Of a stretch of DNA of 64,000 bases, positions 22,210 through 31,009 are shown piece after piece. The notes under the pieces are model-generated. The model searched no databases. It worked only from the letters and a program-made list of their open reading frames with translations, and was not told where the DNA came from. A program made the translations under genes and the position numbers. Origin of the DNA: Dipteris shenzhenensis. Its lineage: Eukaryota > Polypodiophyta > Polypodiopsida > Gleicheniales. How positions within the stretch are numbered: position 1 is the first letter of the stretch; each line of letters opens with the position of its first letter. The DNA lies in assembly GCA_047967505.1 (NCBI GenBank), contig CM106539.1; one strand, 5' to 3'.

Positions 22210-23075
22210 TGCAGTAAAGAGTGCAATTGAATATTTGCTGGCAGAAAAAAAAATTCCAATCAGCCAATGTAAAATTGATCATAGCATTGTGAGGCAGATG
22301 GCATAAACTTTACCGTCGCCTAAACCGAAGGCTTGGGCACATAAATGGGTGAAGGTAGAAGATGATGGAGTTGAAATTACTCCTTCTATGGCAAGTGACA
22401 TTCCGGAAAATGTGTATGCAGATCTAGTCGTGTTGGAGCATTGCTCCATGGGGATCGATGCCCATGCCTCCCTAATGAATGTGCAGTTTGTAGGCCACAT
22501 GGATCCTCATCATGTGTTGCAAGGGAGGGTAGGTTTTGTAGCCTGAGGTCTCTGTGGGAGCCAATGGTTTGTCCAAAGGGGGATCGTGAGTGGCACATGA
22601 TTGAATGCATTCACAACACATGCAAGCATTGTAGTTTGAAGCTAAAGAAGAAGACATTCAATGTCTGTCCAAATGAAATGAGGAAAGACAAACACGTTGC
22701 TCTAAAATGGAGGAGATTTGAAAATGTCATTAATGTTGAAGGATTCAATAAAAAGAGATGGAGTACTATCATATAAGAGCACCGAGCCAAGGGAGCTTGT
22801 AGGTGACATGGTTCAATCCATCCCAAAATATGTGCTTCACAATTTCACGGCCAACTAGCAAGATAAGCAGTTCAGGATGTGCCTTGCCAATTTTCCTTAT
22901 GACACTATTGTATCTATCATAGATTTTGTAGAAAATTATTAGACTTTTTAAGAACAAGATGAGATACAAAGTGCTCACTGCGACAACAAGCAGATAACAA
23001 TTCTTGTTCATATCATGTACAATCATTTGCTTGATTCTTCCATGCCTGATGCCAATCTGCTTGCTAACTCATAGG
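22210..23075 (+). pseudogene. Transposase-like C-terminal part, degenerate
   Basis: After the conserved block, the segment SPKPKAWAHKWVKVEDDGVE still has a minus-strand match near 62000. From 22441 the frame changes. The next recognisable segments are CPKGDREWHMIECIHNTCKHC, a VALKWRRFENV block, then (past stops) SIPKYVLHNFTAN, IVSIIDFVENY and EQDEIQSAHCDNKQITILVH. The set 'Cys-rich, W+.aE/fE, f...H.fra.WQ...f, DfsENY, Q.EiQsaHw....iTi.v.v' is one I associate with a widespread uncharacterised transposase-like family in plants and animals, with the Asp of D-F-x-E-N-Y as a likely first catalytic residue. A Trp-to-stop change follows HNFTAN. Sequence ends near 23075, before later catalytic motifs. 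Disabled and truncated. Confidence 0.5.
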
Positions 23076-23191
23076 AGTCCAGGTTAGTGCAACATGTAAC
23101 TTTGTGTGGATTAATAAATGTATCAATATTAAAAATAAATCAAAATTTAAATTTGGATCCATTATAATTAGATATCTAGAGGAAAATTAAG

Positions 23192-23435
23192 TTGGGAGGG
23201 CAAGAGGGAAAAATGAAACTAGACCCTTTTACAAATCCTGGAATTTTGGACCAAGTTGCAAGACATGAAATTTACTCATTCATGGATGGTTATAGTGGGT
23301 ATATCCAAATATCAATTGCATCTGAAGACAATCCAATACACAAATTATTACAGAGTGGGGTGCTTATGCATCAAAAGTGATGCCTTTTGGATTATAGAAT
23401 GCTCCTTCTACTTTCCAAAGATTTATGGTGTTCAA
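23192..23435 (+). pseudogene. Ty3-gypsy reverse transcriptase fragment
   Basis: HEIYSFMDGYSGYIQISIA matches the gypsy RT motif 'ySfmDgfsGYnQI', and in another frame VMPFGL(stop)NAPSTFQRFM matches 'mPFGLkNAPatFQr'. A frameshift lies between and a stop replaces the usual Lys. About 80 codons are left. The right end abuts a copia fragment at 23436, so the piece was cut by insertion or rearrangement. Confidence 0.85.
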
Positions 23436-23776
23436 GATAGCTATCATCCAGCTATTATTCATGGGCGGTGTACCAACCGCATCTACAACTAACAAGTCGG
23501 TGACATAAATGCACAACGGTCACCCTGGCATATCATGAGTGGAGCTCAATATCTCAACACTCCCCCTCAAGCTCAATCCCAATTCCTACACACCAAGTAG
23601 GTCTCTGAACTTGTGCATCTTCTCTGCACCCAATGCCTTCGTGAATATGTTAGCTACCTGATCCTCTGTGCTGACATAAACTAGATCAATAAAACCTACT
23701 AGAACCTTCTCCCGCACATAGTGATAATGCACCTCAATGTGCTTTGTTCTAGCATGATAGACTGGGTTATTTGCCT
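23436..23776 (-). mobile_element. Copia 3' end fragment (LTR part, polypurine tract, RNase H tail)
   Basis: Closely similar to 46950-47290 of the complete copia. 23436-23559 is the inner part of the 3' LTR, ending CTCAACA. The following CTCCCCCTCAAGCTC is the polypurine tract read in reverse. 23576-23776 encodes (minus) the last ~60 residues of RNase H, with the VSTEDQVAD-type region. It breaks off at GGGTTATTTGCC, and satellite-like sequence starts at once. Confidence 0.9.
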
Positions 23777-24868
23777 AACAAAACACCTCAAATATTATTT
23801 TTTGGCAGTTGTGCAAAACACTTGATGGAAAATGGAATTTGTGGCACATTTGACCATCCAGGGCATATACGATGGGCACAATACTTTGCACACGGATCAA
23901 AATAGGTTGTATTGACTAACTTGAAAAGTATTGTGCCCATCGGGTATGTGCACATTCAAATAACACACCTCAAAGTGTGTTTTTTGGCCGTTGTGCATGA
24001 CACTTAGTTGAAAATAAAGTTTGTGGTGTGTTTGACCATCAAAAGCATATTATATGGGCATAATACTTTCCACAGACCTAAATATAGGTTGGATTGACAT
24101 GAATGAAAAGTATAATGTCCATCCACTATGTTCGCATTCGAATAACACACCTCAAACTCTATTTTTTGGCAGTTGTGCATAACTCTTGATGAAAAACACG
24201 ATTTGTGGCAACTTTCACCATCCAAATCATATGCAATGGGCATGATACCTTGCACACAACTCAAAATAGGTTGTATTGATTCATTTGAAAAGTATCGTTC
24301 CGATTAGGTATGAGAACATTCAAATAACACACCTCAAATACTATTCTTTGGTAGTTGTGCATAACACTTGGTGAAAAACAGGATTTGTGGCACGTTTGAC
24401 CATCCAATGCATATCCTATGGGCAAGATATTTTGCATGAACATTAAAATAGTTTATATTCACACTTGTGCAAAGCATTGTATCCTTTTGGTATGAGCACA
24501 TTCTAATACACCTCAAGTACTATTTCTTGGTGGCTGTGCATAACACTTGGTGAAAAACGATGTTTGTAGTGCATTTGACCATCCAAATCATATCCGATGG
24601 GCATGATATTTTACACACGCCTCAAAATAAGTTGTATTGACTTGTGTGCAAAGTATTGTGACCATTGGGTATGAGCGCATTCAAATGGCACCTTAGATAC
24701 TATTTTCTTACAGTTTGCATAACACTTGGTGAAAAATGGGGTTCGTGCTAACTTTGACCATCCAGAGCATATTTGATGGGAATGATACTTTATAGACAGC
24801 TCAAAATAGGTTAGATTTATACACATGCAAGTATCATGCCCATTAGGTATGTGCATGCTAGATATGCT
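23777..24868. repeat. Diverged relative of the 182-bp satellite, about six monomers
   Basis: Units begin at TTTTTTGGCAGTTGTGCA-type blocks near 23799, 23981, 24163, 24345, 24524 and 24703, so the period is about 180-182 bp. Each unit keeps landmarks of the big array in order: GTTGTGCATGACACTT, GACCATCC, GCATAT(C)CGATGGGCA, ATACTTTGCACAC, and then ATAACACACCT. Internal words differ, for example AAAATAGGTTGTATTGA instead of AACTAGGTGGAATTGA. This is an older or separate subfamily of the same satellite. Confidence 0.85.
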
Positions 24869-24916
24869 CAATGCCCCACCCTCCTGGTAACCACCAGTGG
24901 TCTAAGGTGCTCAAGT

Positions 24917-25529
24917 TGTAAGGCCCCCATATGAGGAGAAGCCATGTGTGAGCTCGGGACACTAGATGGATCCTAGCTTGCATGTCAGATGAGGCCTATC
25001 AATGAGACCATTGATGGTAGAAAGGTGATCTATGTGAGTCTAGCCTATGGGCTAGGTAGGGTAGGTAAGCTGGTAGCAAAACGAGGCACATTGTCTTGAT
25101 TGTGTGGAAGCCCCTTGCTCTCGCTGCTGCTGGCGAAGGTATAGGGAATATTCCTTGAATATTCCATGGACGACTAGTTGGTTCCACCAGCTAGGTTGAC
25201 TGGTTGGCTCCATTGATTAGGTTGACTAGTCCGCTCCACTGACTACGTTGATCTAACTACTACCCTCATAGATATAAAGAGGCGACCCACCCTCCCAGTC
25301 CATTGCATCAGATCAGATCAGATATTCTAGCAGAGATATTCCAACTAGTAGCTCTTCACCTAGTGTCTGTCTAGATCATGATCTAAGCTCCACTGTGGGA
25401 GCACATGGGTGGATAGAGCCATTATCTGTACTACATCAGTATTAAAGGAAAATTTTATTCATCTCCAGTTTGTTGTATACTCTCTATTTTTTGTTCAATT
25501 TTTGTTCCACTGCATCGTGTATTTTAACA
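24917..25529 (+). repeat. 5' LTR of copia-1
   Basis: It starts TGTAAGGCCCCCATATGAGG, the same head as the LTR at 32809, and ends TTTTAACA directly before the primer-binding site, giving TG...CA termini. A TATA box (GATATAAAG, 25271-25279) lies about 250 bp before the end, where the LTR promoter is expected. The preceding 5 bp are CAAGT; with no 3' LTR a target duplication cannot be confirmed. Confidence 0.85.
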
Positions 25530-25541
25530 TGGTATCAGAGC
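25530..25541 (+). other. Primer-binding site of copia-1
   Basis: TGGTATCAGAGC, complementary to the 3' end of plant initiator tRNA-Met, immediately follows the LTR terminus. This is the standard primer for plant copia elements. Confidence 0.95.
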
Positions 25542-25603
25542 CCAAACGGGTCTAAGGATTGAAGAGTAGAAGAGAGGCAAGGGCTTCAACAACATAGGGA
25601 GTG

Positions 25604-26360
25604 ATGGCATTAGGAAGTGGCTCAAGTTCTCAGCAGCTGCACCAACAATACCAACAATCCAGGCATTGAGGATTCGCCCACCAGCCTTCACTGAAGGCAA
25701 GCTAGATGGTACAAACTACACTCTATGGAAGTTTAAAATTACTACTATTTTGGATTCGTATGAGCTTCAAAATCTGGAGACAATATTGGGGACTGACCCA
25801 GAACCACAGAACCATAAAAAACCCTTGACCCAACAGATGCGGGGAGAATGATACCTCCTAATGCTGACCTTCTACGAGCTTGGAAATGCAAGAATGCAAA
25901 TGCTCTGTGTGCCTTGGTTCCAAGTACTACTGATAGTGTTTTGACCTTGATTTAGCATACATCTAAGGCATCTATAGCTTGGAACATATTGAAGAGTCAA
26001 TATGAGACGTGGAATCAGACAAGGATCCAAAACCTAGAGAATTGCCTTGCAGCTGAGAAGTTTAATGAAGGAGAGACAACGGAGATGTTCATAACCCGAA
26101 TCAAAATTTTTTGTGACCAGATGGCTAGTACTGGGATACAAAAGACTAGCAAAGAGCTAGCTCGGTGCTGTCTCTAGATATGTCCACCAAGGTATGATGG
26201 ACTGGTAATAGCGCTTAACACTCAGGTGAGACCCCAACCATTGACATTTGAGGAGTTTTGTGCTTTACTTATGAATAACACAAAATTCCCTATTGAGAGT
26301 ACAAGTCCAGGTTCATTTGTTTCTGTAAATGGAGATGTTAAGAACCATCCTAGTGATGGG
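25604..26360 (+). pseudogene. Copia-1 gag
   Basis: An ATG at 25604 is followed by recognisable gag in three frame pieces: LDGTNYTLWKFKITTILDSYEL (the 'l.g.NY..W...m...l' motif of copia gag), then SQYETWNQTRIQNLENCLAA with FITRIKIFCDQMAS, the UBN2-type region, and LTFEEFCALLMNN. Several stops and at least one frameshift (near 25850) are present. The zinc knuckle that should follow is on the opposite strand in the next segment. Confidence 0.85.
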
Positions 26361-26745
26361 TTCCTGTAGAGGCTACAAGGAAGAATATAGACCCTTCTTG
26401 CAGGTCATGTGATGGAGGCACCACTATCCAACACCCATGAATCAGTGGTTGAAGCTTCTTGAATTGAGGAACACTCTTCCTCAATGGCTAGAAATAGATC
26501 CAACTCTTCTTCCCCTTATCTGTCTTCTTCAGGGTACCATTCTTTTCATATGCTTTCTTGACCTGGCAATATGCATTCACATGGCCCTTCTTCTTGCAGT
26601 AGAAGCATTGTCCCTGAAACTTCTTCTTGCCGCCCTTCTTCTTTTTGTCACCACTAGTAGAGGACTCACCTTTGGTGGAGGAACCACCTTTGCCTTTCGT
26701 AGTGGCAGAGAACGCAACATCCCCATTGCCACCTCCATCTAATGT
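26360..26745 (-). pseudogene. Inverted copia-1 segment: gag zinc knuckle and protease start
   Basis: Read on the minus strand this piece encodes DVAFSATTKGKGG, a basic KKKKGGKKK stretch, the CCHC zinc knuckle CFYCKKKGHVNAYC, and further on TTDSWVLDSGASIT, the copia protease active-site motif. Flanking gag (left) and GAG-pre-integrase (right) are on the plus strand. The segment therefore belongs to the same element but has flipped. Breakpoints lie near 26360 and 26740. Confidence 0.8.
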
Positions 26746-27092
26746 GCTGTGTGTTGCACAAATCAAGAGAAATCTGTTATCAGTTGCTTCCATAACTGAC
26801 CTTGACCATGAGGTGAGGTTCAACAAGACATTAGCAAAAATTATGGATAATGCTGGCAATCTTGTTGGCACAGGAGCAAGGAGGAACAACCTGTATGAGC
26901 TAAGTGCTCTTACAACCACCGCTGGAGTGGGCACAAGCAGACTTTGGCATGAAAGATTTGGCCACATCGGATTTGCAGTGCTGAAGGAGATGTAGAAGCA
27001 AGGTATGGTTGCTCACTTACCTGTAGTAGTAGAAATCAAAGAACCGTGTGAAGCTTGCATGATGGGCAGGCAACAGAGAAAGGCATTCCCAC
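26746..27092 (+). pseudogene. Copia-1 GAG-pre-integrase domain
   Basis: VAQIKRNLLSVASITDLDHE, RRNNLYELSAL, then TSRLWHERFGHIGFAVLKEM and CEACMMGRQQRKAFP. The HHCC zinc-binding pattern (H-x-x-x-x-H ... C-x-x-C) before the integrase core is complete. One stop (TAG, 26993) interrupts. The reading runs into the MITE at 27093. Confidence 0.85.
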
Positions 27093-27337
27093 TCGGGGGG
27101 GTCACTCATCATATGTAACCCTATCACGTGAGTTCAAAAGAAGGATATTTTTTATTCCTAAAATTTACAGAAATAAATATACATAAGGGACTATTTAAAA
27201 TAGTTTTGGAAAAAATTTACAGATTTGTATAGAAAAGGGATACATTTTATTAATGAAAAAATTTACAGATAAGGGATTTTAAATATAGGCCTTGAACGCA
27301 CGTGATATAGAGGGTTTATACATAGTGACCCCCCCGA
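27093..27337. mobile_element. MITE, Mutator-like, 245 bp, nested in copia-1
   Basis: Both ends carry the inverted repeat TCGGGGGGGTCACT. Similarity continues inward with ATCACGTG(A/C)GTTCAA, giving imperfect arms of about 48 bp. The element is flanked by GCATTCCCAC at 27083-27092 and 27338-27347. Removing the insert and one repeat restores an uninterrupted copia reading (QQRKAFP then KKARIEQ). A 10-bp target duplication points to the Mutator superfamily (usually 9-11 bp). The interior is AT-rich with no open frame, so it is non-autonomous. Confidence 0.9.
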
Positions 27338-28057
27338 GCATTCCCACAAGAAAGCAAGAATAGAGCAAACGCTCCTCTAGAGTTGATGCATGTTGACTTG
27401 TGTGGTAAGATGCTTACACAGGCCTTGGGGGGATCTTCCTATTTTTTATTGATCGTCAATGATTATAACAGGAAGATGTGCATGTACTTTCTTCATGAAA
27501 AGGCTCAAGCTTTTGGTAAATTGAAAGAATGGCTATAGCTTGTTGAAAATGAAACAGGGAGAAAAGTGAGGAAAATCAAATCGGATGGTGGTGGTGAGTT
27601 TGTTTCTATAGAGTTTGGAGATTTTTGCAAGAGAAAAGGGATCAAGCAACAAATGATGACATCACGTATGCCTAAGAAAAATTCTATTGTTGAAGACCGA
27701 ATGCAGACCACCGTGGAGATGGGGAGGTGTATGTTGAAAGGTGTTGGACTGCCAAACCACTTTTGGGCTGAGGCTATCAATACTATGGTTTACATCCTGA
27801 ATCACAGCTATACAAAGGTACTCAAAGGTAAAACACCACATGAGACTTACAATAGTAAAAAGCCATCTGTCTCCCACTTTAGAACGTTTGGGTGTGAATG
27901 CTATGCGCATGTACCAGACAAAGAGAGAAATAAGTTACAACCAAAAAGCACCAAATGTATCTTCTTAGGTTATTGTGATGAGAAGAAAGCCTATAAGTTG
28001 TATGACCGAGAGGAAAAGAAGATCATAGCGAGCCACAATGTGGTGTTCAGGGAGTAG
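27338..28057 (+). pseudogene. Copia-1 integrase core
   Basis: It contains MHVDLCGKM (first Asp), FLLIVNDYNRKMC, KIKSDGGGEF (second Asp region), MPKKNSIVEDRMQT (position of the catalytic Glu, kept in 'IVE'), LPNHFWAEAINTMVYILNHS and FLGYCDEKKAYKLYD. That is the complete rve core plus the start of the C-terminal domain. Stops occur at 27384 and 27537. Confidence 0.9.
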
Positions 28058-28345
28058 CCACATGCAGTGGAGGTAGAGAAGAGCTCTTCCACTTTATCAT
28101 GAAGCGAAGAGGTAATTCACTATGGACCTATCCCAGGAGCTATAAAGGAGGAGGAAATATCAAATGATGAAGGTATAAGTAACCAACCTATTATCACACC
28201 ACAGGAAAAGCCATTGATACGATGGCTACAGTAGCTCTATGACCATGATAACCAGATGCCTATGTCTGTTGAGTAGCATGCAAATGGACCAAGGCAGTCT
28301 CAAAGAATTGAGGAGCAAAGGAGGGCTTTTGCTCACATAGTCAAT

Positions 28346-29122
28346 ATGGCCTTGATGACTGAGATTATTGTAGAAGTAAAGGAGCCTGCGAGTTTGGAGG
28401 AAGCACTTGTAGACCAAGATTGGAAAAATGCTATGCAAGTAGAATATGATAGCATCATGAAGAATGAAACTTGGGAGCTAGTAGATCAACCACCTAATAG
28501 AAGGGTTATTGGCACCAAGTGGGTTTGGAAGGTAAAGTACAAGGTTGATGGGACTTTGGAAAAGTACAAAGCCAGATTGGTTGCACAAGGATTTTTGCAA
28601 GTTGAAGGGTTTGATTTTTTGAAATCTTTTGCTCCACCGACTACCAGAATGACCACTATTTGCACAATACTATTCGTGGCTACTCATAAAAAGTGGCCAA
28701 TTTATCAAATGGATGTTAAATCAGAATTCTTGAATGGTGACCTCAAGGGGGAGGTGTACGTGGCTCGGCCACCAGGGTTTGAGGCCCCCCATTCTGAGAG
28801 CAAGGTATGCAAGCTAAAGAAGGCACTATATGGGCTGAAACAAGCCCCAAGAGCATCAACAAATAGATAAATTCTTTCATAAATTAAACTTCAAAAGATG
28901 TGCCTAAGATGCTAACTTGTATGTGTATAGGAAAGGTGGAAAATCTGCTATTATTGTCCTATATGTGGATGATCTCCTTATTACAGGTGACTATGAAGAC
29001 ATGATCCTGCAGACTAGAAAGGCGTTGAGTACTGAGTTTGAGATGACAGACTTAGGCTTGATGCACTACTATTTGGGGATTAAAGTCTGGCAAGAGACAA
29101 GAAAGATCTTCACCTCTCAGTA
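28346..29122 (+). pseudogene. Copia-1 reverse transcriptase
   Basis: WKNAMQVEYDSIMKNETWEL, IGTKWVWKVKYKVDGTLEKY, KARLVAQGFLQVEGFDF, the polymerase motif [27 protein letters not shown], and after a shift near 28868 VLYVDDLLITGD with the YVDD active site intact. Then come LGLMHYYLGIKV and a TAG at 29121. Family-typical RVT_2 layout. Confidence 0.92.
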
Positions 29123-29141
29123 GAAATATGCAAGGGAGATC

Positions 29142-29858
29142 TTGAAGGCATTTGGTATGTCCGAGTGCAAGGAGATAGCTACAGCTATGGAGGTAAATGC
29201 GAGGCTGTCTATGGAGGATGCCTCACCACCAGTAGACATTGGGAGGTACAGGAAGTTGGTCGGCAGTCTCATCTATATGTGCAACACCAGACCGGACATA
29301 AGTTTTGCTGTTGGCATTTTGAGCAGGTTCTCCAATAAGCCCCCGGATAATCATTGGAATGCAGGGATGCGGGTGCTTAGGTATGTGAAGGGCACTCTTG
29401 ATTATGGCATCACCTATGGTATGGGCACTTCCTTGGCTAGTCATTGTGACTCGGATTGGGTTGGAGATGTTGATTCTAGGAAAATAGTTTTTGGATATTA
29501 TTTCTCTTTAGGTTCAGGTATCTTCTCTTGGATCAGTAAGAAACAACCAAGAGTGGCATTGTCTTCCACCAAGGGTGAGTACAAGGTAGCATGTTTTGCT
29601 GCATGTGAAGCAGTGTGGCTGAGGATGATCTTATGGCACATGGGAGTGCAAGAGGATGAGGCAACTGTGCTGAGGTGCGACAATCAAAGTTGCATGGCCA
29701 TTGCTAAAAATTTCGTGTTTCATGTGCGCACAAAACATATAGAGATTCAGTATCACTATGTGCGTGATTTGATCGAGGACAGGATAGTGGAATTGGTCTA
29801 CTATCCAACAGAGCAAAATGGAGCAGATATCTTCATAAAGGCACTCGGGAAGGATTAG
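29142..29858 (+). pseudogene. Copia-1 RNase H and pol end
   Basis: Continues with YRKLVGSLIYMCNTRPDISF, LRYVKGTLDYGI, HCDSDWVGDVDSRK, ISKKQPRVALSSTKGEY, CDNQSCMAIAKNFVFHVRTK and TEQNGADIFIKAL. These are the RNase H and terminal regions of copia pol; the acidic positions (D of DSDW, E of TKGEY, D of CDNQS) are present. Stop at 29856. Confidence 0.92.
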
Positions 29859-31009
29859 CTTCAGGGTCATCTTCACAGACTCAGCATTGGGCCAAGAAAG
29901 TCATCATTCACTGGGCTTGGAGATTCACTGGGAGTTTTGCATGTGTCATACTGGCAGAATGAAGCGGCAATAGGGTGTGTGTATAATCCACCTCCCATCC
30001 CTCCATGTTTATATGAGTGTGCATCACAGGTGAGAAGATCCAATCACAAGATCAAGACTCGATGAGCTACACTCCAAGGATGTTTCGATATGTTTCCGAC
30101 CAAAGACCGACAAAACCAATAGAGAACTCTGCCATGGTTTTGACAAGGATGACACTATGCCAATCCGACTCCGATCCACTGCACACATGCTTGACATGTC
30201 TCTTCTCCATGTTTGGAGTCCGACTGACGTCCGACGCCTTGTTCGCATGTTCAATCCCGCATCCAATCTGCCCACCCCAATCGAACATCCATTTGACCAT
30301 CGTGTCCTATCCGACCCCACAGTCCGGTCTCCGATTCTCCACAGGCATTGCAACAAAGTCCAACTATGCTCCGCCTATCTGACCTCACTCCACCCTCTGT
30401 CTGTCCATTCATAGAACACACTGCTCTAGCCATACTAACCTGACAGTGCCTGTATCTACATAGCATCAATGGTACAAAAATCGACAAGGAAGCTCACACA
30501 AACAACACCCTTATCATGAGGAGGAGCATCATCACCAACCCAAGCCTAGACCCTGGTGCTTTGAAAGGAGCCAACAAGATTTGGCCACATGGCCAAATCT
30601 CCTAAGACACTAGTGCTTTGAAAGAAGCAATAAGATTTGGCCACACGGCCAAATCTGCTCAAACCTTGGTGCTTTCAAAGAAGCTAGCAAGATTTGGATG
30701 CACGGCCAAATCCTTCGAGACCTTGGTGACTTCTTTCAAAGCACTGAGAAGATTTGGTTGTGGCGTTCTTTCAAACTTGGCAAAGCTGGGTTGGATTGTA
30801 CTGGTAGTTGCTATTCATGTGATTGCTGGCTAGGATCATTCTCAGAGTTACAGACAATTGTTTTCTATTTATCTTTGAAGGCTTCGTTGTGGAAAGCTGC
30901 ATGATACCCTATTAGTGAGCACATAGGTTGAAAGAAAGACCGAATAACCATGTAACTCAAATGGGTTCTATAGTGAGATTGCATTAATCTTCACCTGTGT
31001 GGGATCAGG
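29859..31009. other. Non-coding stretch after copia-1
   Basis: No recognisable gene. Open frames near 30017-30382 on both strands have no family resemblance. The left part probably contains the eroded 3' end of copia-1. 30552-30780 holds a small repeat with palindromes, listed separately. The right end meets the gypsy fragment. Confidence 0.5.
30552..30780. repeat. Tandem ~56-60-bp repeat with AGATTTGGCCA/TGGCCAAATCT palindrome
   Basis: Four degenerating copies of GTGCTTTGAAAG...AAGATTTGG...GGCCAAATC. The first two contain 24-bp palindromes: 30577-30600 (perfect arms AGATTTGGCCA around CA) and 30633-30656 (same arms around CA with one change). Later copies lose symmetry. Confidence 0.85.

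Larger units (their letters stand above)
24917..29900 (+). mobile_element. Ty1-copia element 1, decayed, 3' LTR not found
   Basis: Order from left: 5' LTR (24917-25529), primer-binding site, gag, an inverted gag/protease segment, GAG-pre-integrase, integrase with a nested MITE, reverse transcriptase, RNase H. All domains except the inverted piece are on the plus strand. Integrase before RT assigns it to copia. No second LTR starting TGTAAGGCCCCC is found after 29858, so the right end is lost or diverged. Multiple stops and shifts show it is inactive. Its LTR head and gag resemble those of copia-2 at 32809. Confidence 0.9.

Noticed and set aside
25530-25541. tRNA gene at TGGTATCAGAGC
   Set aside because: Only the 12 bases of a retrotransposon primer-binding site; no cloverleaf around it. 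The same applies at 33476 and 51595.
30017-30487. Overlapping open frames on both strands near 30.0-30.5 kb
   Set aside because: Several frames are open at once through composition; none resembles a protein family.
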